Both the position numbers and the translations under genes were made by a program. The notes under the pieces were generated by a model. It worked only from the letters and a program-made list of their open reading frames with translations. It ran no database searches and had not been told where the DNA came from. Positions 6,935-13,509 of a stretch of 15,665 bases of DNA are shown here, piece after piece; the stretch's first letter is position 1; each line of letters begins with the position of its first letter. This DNA comes from an uncultured Bacteroides sp. (GTDB lineage Bacteria > Bacteroidota > Bacteroidia > Bacteroidales > Bacteroidaceae): assembly GCA_900556625.1 (NCBI GenBank), contig USPQ01000062.1:1-15665 (forward strand), given 5' to 3'.

Positions 6935-8836
6935 ATGAGTGATATAATACATTTGTTACCAGATTCGGTAGCTAATCAGATTGCTGCCGGTGAAGTGATA
7001 CAACGTCCGGCGTCCGTTATCAAGGAGCTAGTAGAAAATGCGATTGATGCAGATGCGCAGAATGTACATGTGTTGGTGACTGACGCAGGTAAAACCTGTA
7101 TTCAGGTGATTGACGATGGAAAAGGAATGTCCGAAACAGATGCCCGTCTTTCTTTCGAACGTCATGCTACTTCGAAGATTCGCGAAGCGGCGGATTTGTT
7201 TGCTTTGCGTACAATGGGGTTTCGTGGGGAAGCCTTGGCCTCTATCGCAGCAGTGGCACAGGTGGAGTTAAAAACACGCCCCGAGTCGGAAGAACTGGGA
7301 ACGAAACTGGTGATTGCAGGCTCTAAGGTAGAGAGCCAGGAAGCGGTATCCTGTTCCAAGGGAAGTAACTTCTCCATAAAGAATCTATTCTTTAACATCC
7401 CTGCCCGTCGTAAATTCCTGAAAGCAAACTCCACCGAATTGAGTAATATCCTTGCCGAATTTGAACGTATCGCTCTGGTTCATCCCGAAGTAGCTTTCTC
7501 CCTTTACAGCAATGACTCCGAGCTTTTCAATCTTCCGGTTTCTCCGTTGCGTCAGCGCATTATGGCTATTTTCGGTAAGAAACTCAATCAGCAGTTGCTG
7601 AATATCGAGGTGAATACTACCATGGTGAAGATTTCCGGATACGTAGCCAAACCGGAGACAGCCCGCAAGAAAGGTGCCCATCAGTATTTCTTTGTCAATG
7701 GGCGATATATGCGGCATCCTTATTTTCATAAAGCCGTAATGGATGCATACGAACAGTTGATTCCTGTCGGCGAACAGATTTCTTACTTCATTTATTTTGA
7801 AGTCGATCCGGCTAATATTGATGTGAATATTCATCCGACGAAGACCGAAATCAAGTTTGAGAATGAACAGGCAATCTGGCAAATCCTTTCGGCGGCAGTC
7901 AAAGAGTCGTTGGGTAAGTTCAGCGCCATTCCTTCCATTGATTTTGATACGGAAGATATGCCCGACATTCCTGCATTCGAACAAAATCTATCCTCTGCAC
8001 CTCCCACGGTACAGTATAATTCGGATTATAATCCGTTCAAGGTTTCTGCGGGAGGTGGTGGCGGCGGAGCATACAGCCGTTCAAAGGTGGACTGGGAAGA
8101 TCTTTATGGCGGTCTGACCAAAGCCAGTAAGATGAATAATCCCCAGCCGGAGCCGGAAATGGATTGGGAGGATTCTTCAATGGGTGGGGAAAGTGCCGTT
8201 ATGGAAGAAAGGACGGAAACTGTAATGTCGGCGGCCTCTTCGACCTTATATGCCAGTGAGCCTGTAATTGAGAAGGGTAATCAGCATTTGCAGTTTAAGG
8301 GACGGTTTATTCTGACCTCCGTGAAGTCCGGTTTGATGTTGATCGACCAGCACCGGGCGCATATCCGTGTACTTTTCGACCGGTATATGGTTCAAATCCA
8401 GCAGAAACAGGGCGTATCACAAGGTGTTCTTTTCCCGGAAATATTACAGTTGCCCGCTTCGGAAGCTGCCGTACTGCAAAGCATTATGGATGATTTGTCG
8501 GCAGTAGGTTTCGATCTGAGCGATCTGGGTGGAGGCAGCTATGCTATCAACGGTATTCCTTCAGGCATCGAAGGACTGAATCCGGTGGAATTGGTACGTA
8601 ATATGCTACATACAGCTATGGAAAAAGGGAATGATGTCAAGGAAGAAGTCCAGAATATTCTGGCTCTGACACTGGCACGTGCGGCGGCTATCGTCTACGG
8701 TCAGGTACTGAGCAATGAGGAAATGGTAAGCCTTGTAGACAGCCTTTTCGCTTGTCCCTCACCGAATTACACGCCGGACGGGAAAACGGTTTTGACAACA
8801 ATCAAGGAGGAAGATATCGAACGCTTATTCAAATAA
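6935..8836 (+). CDS. mutL: DNA mismatch repair protein MutL
   Basis: This 633-residue protein couples MutS mismatch recognition to downstream excision. The N-terminal GHKL ATPase (1-~330) is complete: LANQIAAGEV-type start (SVANQIAAGEVIQRPASVIK), ELVENAIDADA with general base Glu31 and Asn35, VIDDGKGM (59-65), LRTMGFRGEALASI (91-104), NLFFNIPARRKFLK and the PTKTEIKF lysine loop (~301-308). A low-complexity linker follows (~333-445, with a six-glycine run at 373-378). The C-terminal dimerisation domain spans ~450-633. In known endonuclease-type MutL proteins this domain carries DQHAxxExxxxE, an ACxxAV-type motif and CPHGRP. Here they read DQHRAHIRVLFD (471-482), ARAAAIVYG and CPSPNYTPDGK (607-617), so key metal-binding residues are missing. 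The gap to the upstream gene is 54 bases. The protein is full length with no frameshift. Confidence 0.96.
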   Translation: MSDIIHLLPDSVANQIAAGEVIQRPASVIKELVENAIDADAQNVHVLVTDAGKTCIQVIDDGKGMSETDARLSFERHATSKIREAADLFALRTMGFRGEALASIAAVAQVELKTRPESEELGTKLVIAGSKVESQEAVSCSKGSNFSIKNLFFNIPARRKFLKANSTELSNILAEFERIALVHPEVAFSLYSNDSELFNLPVSPLRQRIMAIFGKKLNQQLLNIEVNTTMVKISGYVAKPETARKKGAHQYFFVNGRYMRHPYFHKAVMDAYEQLIPVGEQISYFIYFEVDPANIDVNIHPTKTEIKFENEQAIWQILSAAVKESLGKFSAIPSIDFDTEDMPDIPAFEQNLSSAPPTVQYNSDYNPFKVSAGGGGGGAYSRSKVDWEDLYGGLTKASKMNNPQPEPEMDWEDSSMGGESAVMEERTETVMSAASSTLYASEPVIEKGNQHLQFKGRFILTSVKSGLMLIDQHRAHIRVLFDRYMVQIQQKQGVSQGVLFPEILQLPASEAAVLQSIMDDLSAVGFDLSDLGGGSYAINGIPSGIEGLNPVELVRNMLHTAMEKGNDVKEEVQNILALTLARAAAIVYGQVLSNEEMVSLVDSLFACPSPNYTPDGKTVLTTIKEEDIERLFK

Positions 8837-8881
8837 AATAAATAAAATCATCTTTTCCTAAAACCTTTTAGTCTTGTTCGT

Positions 8882-8921
8882 GTTATTTAAATAGTTCAAC
8901 AAAGAAAAAGATTTAAATAAC
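8882..8921 (+). promoter_or_regulatory. 11-bp perfect inverted repeat in the leader of the OmpA-family gene
   Basis: GTTATTTAAAT (8882-8892) and ATTTAAATAAC (8911-8921) are perfectly complementary around an 18-base A-rich loop. The second arm ends 18 bases before the ATG at 8940. It could be a regulator-binding site or an AU-rich 5' UTR hairpin that sets mRNA stability or translation of an abundant porin-like protein. I cannot place promoter boxes in this gap with confidence. Confidence 0.45.
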
Positions 8922-8939
8922 CACTTAACTATTAGGTAT

Positions 8940-10127
8940 ATGAAAAAGATTCTGATGTTGCTGGCTTTTGCCGGCGTTGCGTCTGTCGCTTCTGCGCAGC
9001 AGACAATGACTGTAACTGAATACGAGGTTATTCAGGTGCAAGATAAATATCAAGTAATAACGAACCCTTTCTGGAGTAACTGGTTCTTCTCCGTCGGAGG
9101 AGGTGCACAGGTGCTGTATGGCAACAATGACCATATCGGTAAATTCAGAGACCGTGTTGCTCCTACATTTAATGTGTCTGTCGGTAAATGGGTGACTCCG
9201 GGATTCGGATTGCGTATGCAGTACAGCGGTCTGCAAGCTAAAGGATTCACGACCAACGAAACTGCCAATTATGTAGTGGGCGGTCCGAGAGCTGACGGTT
9301 CATACAAACAACGGTGGGACTATATGAACCTGCACGGTGACTTGATGATTAACCTGAATGCACTTTTCGGCGGTTACAATCCGAACCGTGTATATGAAAT
9401 CATCCCTTATATCGGTGCCGGTTGGGCTCATTCTTATTCACGTCCTCATACCAATGCCGCTACTTTCAATGCAGGTATCATCAACCGCTTCCGCTTGTCG
9501 AATGCCGTTGACTTGAATCTGGAACTGAGTGCAACAGGCTTGGAAGGCAAATTTGACGGTGAACATGGAGGAAGACCAGACTATGACGGTATTCTGGGTG
9601 CTACGCTTGGTGTGACTTACTATTTCCCGACCCGAGGATTCCAACGTCCTACGCCACAGATTATCTCTGAAATCGAATTGAATCAGATGCGTGACCAGAT
9701 GAATGCAATGGCTGCCGCTAATATGCAGTTGCAACAGCAGTTGGCTAATGCACAGCAGCCGGTAGAGGTAGAAGATACTGAAGAAGTAGTGATTACAGAT
9801 CCTAATATCGCTCCGCGTACTGTATTCTTCAAGATTGGTTCGGACAGACTGTCTCCACAAGAAGAAATGAACTTATCATATCTTGCCAACCGGATTAAAG
9901 AGTTTCCGGGTACTACCTATACTATTAACGGATATGCAGATTCTGCAACAGGCACTCCGGCTTTCAACGAAAAGTTGAGCTTGAAACGTGCACAGGTTGT
10001 TAAAGATTTGCTGGTGAAGAAGTATGGAATCCCGGCTGATAACTTGAAAGTCGCTGCCGGTGGTGGTGTCGATAAGTTCGGCCAACCGATTCTGAACCGT
10101 GTTGTATTGGTAGAATCTGAAAAATAA
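8940..10127 (+). CDS. OmpA-family outer-membrane beta-barrel protein with peptidoglycan-binding domain
   Basis: This 395-residue protein resembles the major OmpA proteins of Bacteroides, which tie the outer membrane to peptidoglycan. The signal peptide MKKILMLLAFAGVASVASAQ (1-20) is followed by an eight-stranded-type barrel (~45-230) with alternating aromatic strands (NWFFSVGGGAQVLYG, FGLRMQYSGLQ, YEIIPYIGAGWAH, ending LGVTYYFP). A Gln/Met-rich helical or coiled-coil linker lies at ~243-273 and an acidic stretch (VEVEDTEEVV) leads into the OmpA C-domain (~293-395): RTVFFKIGSDRLSPQEE, INGYADSATGT, LSLKRAQVVKDLL and NRVVLVE. Asp334 and Arg350 are in the positions that bind the meso-diaminopimelate of peptidoglycan in this family. 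It is separated from mutL by 103 bases, so it is probably transcribed on its own; the leader carries an 11-bp inverted repeat. Confidence 0.92.
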   Translation: MKKILMLLAFAGVASVASAQQTMTVTEYEVIQVQDKYQVITNPFWSNWFFSVGGGAQVLYGNNDHIGKFRDRVAPTFNVSVGKWVTPGFGLRMQYSGLQAKGFTTNETANYVVGGPRADGSYKQRWDYMNLHGDLMINLNALFGGYNPNRVYEIIPYIGAGWAHSYSRPHTNAATFNAGIINRFRLSNAVDLNLELSATGLEGKFDGEHGGRPDYDGILGATLGVTYYFPTRGFQRPTPQIISEIELNQMRDQMNAMAAANMQLQQQLANAQQPVEVEDTEEVVITDPNIAPRTVFFKIGSDRLSPQEEMNLSYLANRIKEFPGTTYTINGYADSATGTPAFNEKLSLKRAQVVKDLLVKKYGIPADNLKVAAGGGVDKFGQPILNRVVLVESEK

Positions 10128-10168
10128 AAGAATAACTTGACTATAAAAAGTCGGTAGTTTCTTCAACT

Positions 10169-10314
10169 CCCTTCCTGCGGGAAGGGTGGCTGAAAGCTGG
10201 GTGGTAGGTAAATACACAATGTTGGCAATAATCAATTTGTGTATTTACTTACCACTTCTTGTGTATTTACCTACCACCTCCCCCTGCGGGTACTCCTCCT
10301 TCCCGAAGGAGGAG
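10169..10314. repeat. Palindrome-rich intergenic element between convergent genes
   Basis: This convergent gap (10128-10408, 281 bases) is mostly structured non-coding DNA. A 7-bp hairpin (CCCTTCC loop TGCG GGAAGGG, 10169-10186) lies at one side and a 9-bp hairpin (CTCCTCCTT loop CCCG AAGGAGGAG, 10293-10314) at the other. Between them is a set of inverted and tandem 19-22 base repeats (10201-10280). AACTCCC (10165-10171) on the left and GGAGAGTT (10311-10318) on the right are near-inverted ends. No ORF of merit is present. The arrangement suggests a dispersed REP- or MITE-like unit. It may also end transcripts from both sides, since I see no ordinary U-tailed terminator for either neighbour. 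Beyond 10318 only a short direct repeat is visible (GGATACTA at 10320-10327 and 10354-10361). Confidence 0.6.
10201..10280. repeat. 19-bp inverted repeat and 22-bp tandem repeat
   Basis: GTGGTAGGTAAATACACAA (10201-10219) is the exact reverse complement of TTGTGTATTTACCTACCAC (10259-10277) and matches 10237-10255 with one mismatch. The two right-hand copies are adjacent 22-base direct repeats (10237-10258 and 10259-10280) differing at two positions. Either right-hand copy could pair with the left arm, so two alternative hairpins (loops of 17 and 39 bases) are possible. Confidence 0.8.
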
Positions 10315-10408
10315 AGTTCGGATACTATCGACTTTCAGTTATCCTCGATTTTGGGATACTACGGTTTTTTAGTCGCTCTCTTTTGTTGTTCTCCTTTCGG
10401 CTCCACGC

Positions 10409-12397
10409 TTAATGCTGCTGGCGGACAAGGATATTTTTTAGTTTTCCTTTGAATCCGTTGCGTGAATCACCTATTTGTTGCAGCGGGAAGATCAGTGTTT
10501 CCTGATAAGTCATGTGTTCCATGCGGTCGTATTCCTTCCGGTAAACTTGCATGGTGCGTCCTTCGAGCCGTTCCTGCAATGCACCGTTTATATAAAGTGA
10601 AGTACCTTTGTAGTCACCTTCGATGCGGATCGTAGTCCATTGATCGGCCGGCAGGCGGTAGGAATTGAAAACAAAGGTGTAACCGTCGCGGGAGAAAGCG
10701 ATTCGGCGGGTATTCTCCCAGTTGGTGTATACTACCGAGTGCGGACCTTGGAAGAGAATGCTGCTGATAGGATTCGTCTTCTCCGGACAGAGCTGGAATT
10801 CCACACTATAAGGATAACCCACTTCCTGCAAAGGAGTACTGACGACCTCTTTCCCATTAAAAGAAAGTTCTTTTCCTGCTTCGGTCAGTGCGGTTTCTGC
10901 CGGGACTTTGCCCAACAGGTTAATTCCCGGAGCTTCGGGAGTTGTTTTGCACAGCTTTGCAAATGCTTCGTAGGTGACATTCTTGTTTTCCCCTTTCCAC
11001 AGCTTCTCGGCGAGCACCTGCATGGCGGGGAAACTGCGCAAGTGTACGTCCTGTTCGGATATCCCGTTTCCACACTTGTCGTTCCACACGGCAAACATAC
11101 CGCCCAATACGCCGGGAGTACCTTCGGGAAGTGTCTGTTTCCTGTTCATTATCCACGGCGACCATTTCTCATAAATCCACTGGTGATCGAGGAAATCCCG
11201 GTAGTAACCTGCTGCCGGAACGATATAGAGATAAGTGTCACAAGTGTTAATCAACTTGTACCCGTCTTGCAGGGAAACAACAGGATCCACCCAGTCATAC
11301 GACCACGCGTTGACCGTAACACCTTCCGCTTTTACGGGAGTCTTGCCGGGAAGCCATTTCAGTCCGCCCCACATACGTACATTTTTGCCGTATTTCTCAA
11401 CAAATTTCAGATAACGGTCTGTGAAGTAGCGGTATTGTTCGGCTTCTTTCTTGTTATATTCGTCGGTACCGATGTGCAGGTCTCCGATAAATACGGGATT
11501 GTCGCCCGACAGATATTCGTCCAGCAGGCTGTCGACGAATTGATAAGTTTCTTTTTTGTAAAGGTCCAGATGATCCATGCCATACTTCCGACTTGCTATT
11601 TCGGGTTTGTAGTGGGCGAAGGCGAGTGAGTGGGCGGGAATATCAATTTCGGGAATGATACGCACACCGTATTCCAATCCCATACGTTGCAAGTCGATAA
11701 ATTCCTGTTTGCTGTATGAACCGTCTTTGGCTGTCAGTCCCGGAAAGCGTTCGCTTTCCAGTCGGAATGCGGCGTAGGTGCGGTTCCAGTCATCGCCGAA
11801 GAACTGCGGAAAACCGTTGTCGTTCAAGTGAATCTGAAATTCGTTCATCTTGTAGAAGGAAAGTATCTTTACGTATTGTTTCAGATAATCCATTGTAAAG
11901 AATTTGCGGGCCACATCCAGCATAAAGCCGCGGTTCGGGAAAAGCGGATAATCCCGTGCCGTCCCTTTGGGGAGCTTTCCTTGTTCGTTGTGGAGTATCT
12001 GCAATAGGGTACGTGTTCCCCAGAATACGCCCTGACCGGTGGGGGCGGCGATACCGGCATAGCGGTTTACGGTTAACGTATATCCTTCTTCACCAAGTTC
12101 CTTGTCCGGTTTCGACAGTGAGAGGCAGATGTCTTTCCCGGCTGGCTTTCCGGTTTTGATGACATAGTTCCAGCCAAACAGTTCTTTTAAGTCTTGCGCC
12201 AGGATTTGTGCGGTAGGCGAGAGCATCGCTTCATCCGCAGGCGAGAGCACGATTGAACCTTCGGCGGGCAGAGCCAGTTCGCCTTTTCCTCCTTTCCATT
12301 GTTGAAGGGCAGGGATCACTTGCGGGCAGGGCTCTTGGGCGGTGGCAAACACGCATACCATTAACAGGCAGCATACGGTGATGAGGGGGCTTTTCAT
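10409..12397 (-). CDS. Secreted GH20 beta-N-acetylhexosaminidase with C-terminal LamG-like domain
   Basis: This 662-residue enzyme should release terminal N-acetylhexosamine from glycans (host mucin/N-glycan or other amino-sugar substrates) in the periplasm or at the surface. The signal peptide (1-20, ending FATA/QEP) is followed by the N-terminal GH20b alpha/beta domain (~25-148: a KDICLSLS strand, EEGYTLTV and GIAAPTGQGVFWGTRTLLQI). The catalytic TIM barrel (~152-490) has FPNRGFMLDVARKFF, FQIHLNDNGFP, YGVRIIPEIDIPAHS and the acid motif DLHIGTDE with the Asp312-Glu313 pair. Asp polarises the substrate acetamido group and Glu is the acid/base. Active-site tryptophans lie in RMWGGLKW, NAWSYDW and MFAVWND. 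Residues ~510-662 look like a concanavalin/LamG fold (WTTIRIEGDYKGTSLYINGA and FPLQQIGDSRNGFKGKLKN). There is no SusC/SusD neighbour, so it is not part of a classic polysaccharide utilisation locus here. Substrate cannot be told from sequence. Confidence 0.93.
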   Translation of the reverse strand: MKSPLITVCCLLMVCVFATAQEPCPQVIPALQQWKGGKGELALPAEGSIVLSPADEAMLSPTAQILAQDLKELFGWNYVIKTGKPAGKDICLSLSKPDKELGEEGYTLTVNRYAGIAAPTGQGVFWGTRTLLQILHNEQGKLPKGTARDYPLFPNRGFMLDVARKFFTMDYLKQYVKILSFYKMNEFQIHLNDNGFPQFFGDDWNRTYAAFRLESERFPGLTAKDGSYSKQEFIDLQRMGLEYGVRIIPEIDIPAHSLAFAHYKPEIASRKYGMDHLDLYKKETYQFVDSLLDEYLSGDNPVFIGDLHIGTDEYNKKEAEQYRYFTDRYLKFVEKYGKNVRMWGGLKWLPGKTPVKAEGVTVNAWSYDWVDPVVSLQDGYKLINTCDTYLYIVPAAGYYRDFLDHQWIYEKWSPWIMNRKQTLPEGTPGVLGGMFAVWNDKCGNGISEQDVHLRSFPAMQVLAEKLWKGENKNVTYEAFAKLCKTTPEAPGINLLGKVPAETALTEAGKELSFNGKEVVSTPLQEVGYPYSVEFQLCPEKTNPISSILFQGPHSVVYTNWENTRRIAFSRDGYTFVFNSYRLPADQWTTIRIEGDYKGTSLYINGALQERLEGRTMQVYRKEYDRMEHMTYQETLIFPLQQIGDSRNGFKGKLKNILVRQQH

Positions 12398-12450
12398 AAT
12401 TAATAAGTCTGTATTAAGATTAATAAATTTCTATGTTTATAAAGTGGGAG

Positions 12451-12482
12451 CAGGCGTCAGCCGCTTTCTGCGTAACCGCCTG
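12451..12482 (-). terminator. Weak possible terminator hairpin after the HU-like gene
   Basis: CAGGCG (12451-12456) and CGCCTG (12477-12482) are complementary, with an inner 3-bp CGC/GCG pairing, just downstream of the HU-like stop codon. The minus-strand tail after it (CTCCCACTTTATAAAC) is poor in U, so termination would be inefficient and read-through into the GH20 gene is possible. No Bacteroides promoter is obvious in the 96-base gap before the GH20 start. Confidence 0.3.
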
Positions 12483-12493
12483 TCGCAATCCCA

Positions 12494-13132
12494 TTATTTC
12501 ACCGGCTGATAATCTGCGGGCTTTCCGTAAAATCCCGGCGCCGGTACGTATATCGGCTGACTGGGTATGCCGATGTTCAGCAACTTGCCTTTCGTGCGGA
12601 GGCGGCGGATGTGAATCATGGCTGTTGAGCGAACCATACCCGTTATATCTTGAAAATCCGAACGTTGCATGATCTGATGATCGGTGAAATATTTTCTCAA
12701 CCGGCTGTCGATATCCGTCTCCGAAAGTTTGGGAGAGTGGATAATTCTTTTCATCTGTTTGATTTTTATATGGCCGACGGAGTTTTTCAGTTTTTGGTCT
12801 GAACGGAACTGTATGCCTTTCAACTTTACTTTCGTATTCCGGCGGGGAGTATCGGCGGCGATTTCTTCGGTGGCGGTTAGTGTCGGATAAAAATAACCGA
12901 TACCGTCCAGGTGCACTTGCCTTCCTTCGCACAGTTCTTCACCCATAACTTGTGATAGTGCGTCCAGCACTGCCGTTACATCCACCTCGTTCAGCGTACA
13001 CCGGGATTGGATCCTGCTGCGGAGGTCTTTCGTGTCTATCTGTCCGTTGGCGATGATGCGCGGATGAAATCTTTTCTCCTCTGGTTTGTCCGGTGATACC
13101 GGATTCTCGTACCAGTCAAATGATATGGCCAT
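12494..13132 (-). CDS. HU-like (histone-like) DNA-binding protein with C-terminal winged-helix-like domain
   Basis: This 212-residue protein resembles the Bacteroidales 'HU-related' group rather than the 90-residue housekeeping HU. The N-terminal ~20 residues are a lead-in. Residues ~21-126 follow the HU fold: helical LRSRIQSRCTLNEVDVTAVLDALSQVMG, then the turn VHLDGIGYFYPTL corresponding to the HU GFG-x-F segment, and a basic beta-arm region (RRNTKVKLKGIQFR). Residues ~136-197 look like a helix-turn-helix or winged helix (DIDSRLRKYFTDHQIMQRSDF, TGMVRSTAMIHIRRLRTKGKL). It should bind DNA, as an architectural factor or local regulator. The start is supported by a purine-rich AAGGA five bases before ATG, and a good promoter lies at 13310-13343, predicting a leader of about 170 bases with repeats. 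GH20 lies 96 bases downstream on the same strand. Target sites are unknown. Confidence 0.82.
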   Translation of the reverse strand: MAISFDWYENPVSPDKPEEKRFHPRIIANGQIDTKDLRSRIQSRCTLNEVDVTAVLDALSQVMGEELCEGRQVHLDGIGYFYPTLTATEEIAADTPRRNTKVKLKGIQFRSDQKLKNSVGHIKIKQMKRIIHSPKLSETDIDSRLRKYFTDHQIMQRSDFQDITGMVRSTAMIHIRRLRTKGKLLNIGIPSQPIYVPAPGFYGKPADYQPVK

Positions 13133-13208
13133 AGTTCCTTTTGTTTATATAAGTAGTTCTGATTCGTATTTCCTATACTTCCTTCCGATTAATCCGGCTT
13201 CATCTTCA

Positions 13209-13298
13209 TCGGCTAATTTCTATTGGCCTGTCGGCTAACCTTTATTGGCTGACAGGCTGACAGTGACTAGCGTAACAGCTAGCATAGGTTAGCTGTTA
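13209..13298 (-). promoter_or_regulatory. Repeat-rich leader of the HU-like gene
   Basis: Two adjacent 22-base units (13209-13230 and 13231-13252, 16 of 22 identical, both starting TCGGCTAA) overlap an inverted repeat, GCCTGTC (13226-13232) and GACAGGC (13251-13257). Further upstream in the transcript is a perfect 9-bp hairpin, TAACAGCTA (13273-13281) with TAGCTGTTA (13290-13298) and an 8-base loop. All lie between the predicted promoter (13310-13343) and the ATG at 13132, so they would be in the mRNA 5' leader or act as DNA sites. Multiple copies of an AGCC core on the coding strand suggest a protein-binding array, possibly autoregulatory. The remaining bases of 13133-13509 show nothing else beyond the promoter and terminator listed. 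Confidence 0.45.
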
Positions 13299-13309
13299 TT
13301 GTTCCTTAT

Positions 13310-13343
13310 GGCAAAGTTACTACATAAAGGCTTGCTAACCTAA
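13310..13343 (-). promoter_or_regulatory. Promoter for the HU-like gene
   Basis: On the minus strand TAACTTTGC (13319-13311) matches the Bacteroides -7 consensus TAnnTTTGY at every fixed position. TTAG (13343-13340), 20 bases upstream, is a three-of-four match to the -33 TTTG. Transcription would begin near 13303, giving a leader of about 170 bases before ATG 13132. Confidence 0.6.
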
Positions 13344-13414
13344 TTTTAAAGGCTTTATTTCGGACGCGTCATTGGTGAACGGAAAGCTGTCGGTGGGTAG
13401 AGAGGAAATAAACA

Positions 13415-13453
13415 AAGGTTCGCAAACCTGTGTGCTACCGGTTTGCGAACCTT
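13415..13453 (-). terminator. Intrinsic terminator of the two-gene membrane-protein unit
   Basis: AAGGTTCGCAAACC (13415-13428) and GGTTTGCGAACCTT (13440-13453) form a perfect 14-bp stem with an 11-base loop. On the minus strand the stem is followed by TTGTTTATTTCC, a U-rich tail. It lies 57 bases beyond the stop codon of the 233-residue protein and separates that unit from the HU-like gene promoter. Confidence 0.85.
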
Positions 13454-13509
13454 CGATTATCGGTTTCGGGTATTGCCAATACAGGCATTCCCGTTATGTG
13501 AGTACTTCT

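Noticed and set aside
7385..7984. 199-codon open frame on the minus strand
   Set aside because: Antisense to the conserved MutL N-terminal half; no recognisable features.
8859..8872. CTAAAACCTTTTAG as a mutL terminator
   Set aside because: The arms leave only a two-base loop and the stem is all AT apart from its ends; no U-run follows.
10237..10280. Tandem 22-base repeats as a possible CRISPR array
   Set aside because: The units are directly adjacent with no spacers and there are no cas genes.
10640..11629. 329-codon open frame on the plus strand
   Set aside because: It lies wholly antisense to the GH20 gene, whose domains and catalytic motif are clear; the antisense product has no domain or signal and reflects codon bias.
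12420..12932. 170-codon minus-strand frame overlapping the HU-like gene
   Set aside because: Out of frame with the HU-like protein, Arg/His-rich, no start context; a shadow frame.
13373..13382. GGTGAACGG similar to the repeats at 875-905
   Set aside because: A single short match without neighbouring copies; probably chance.
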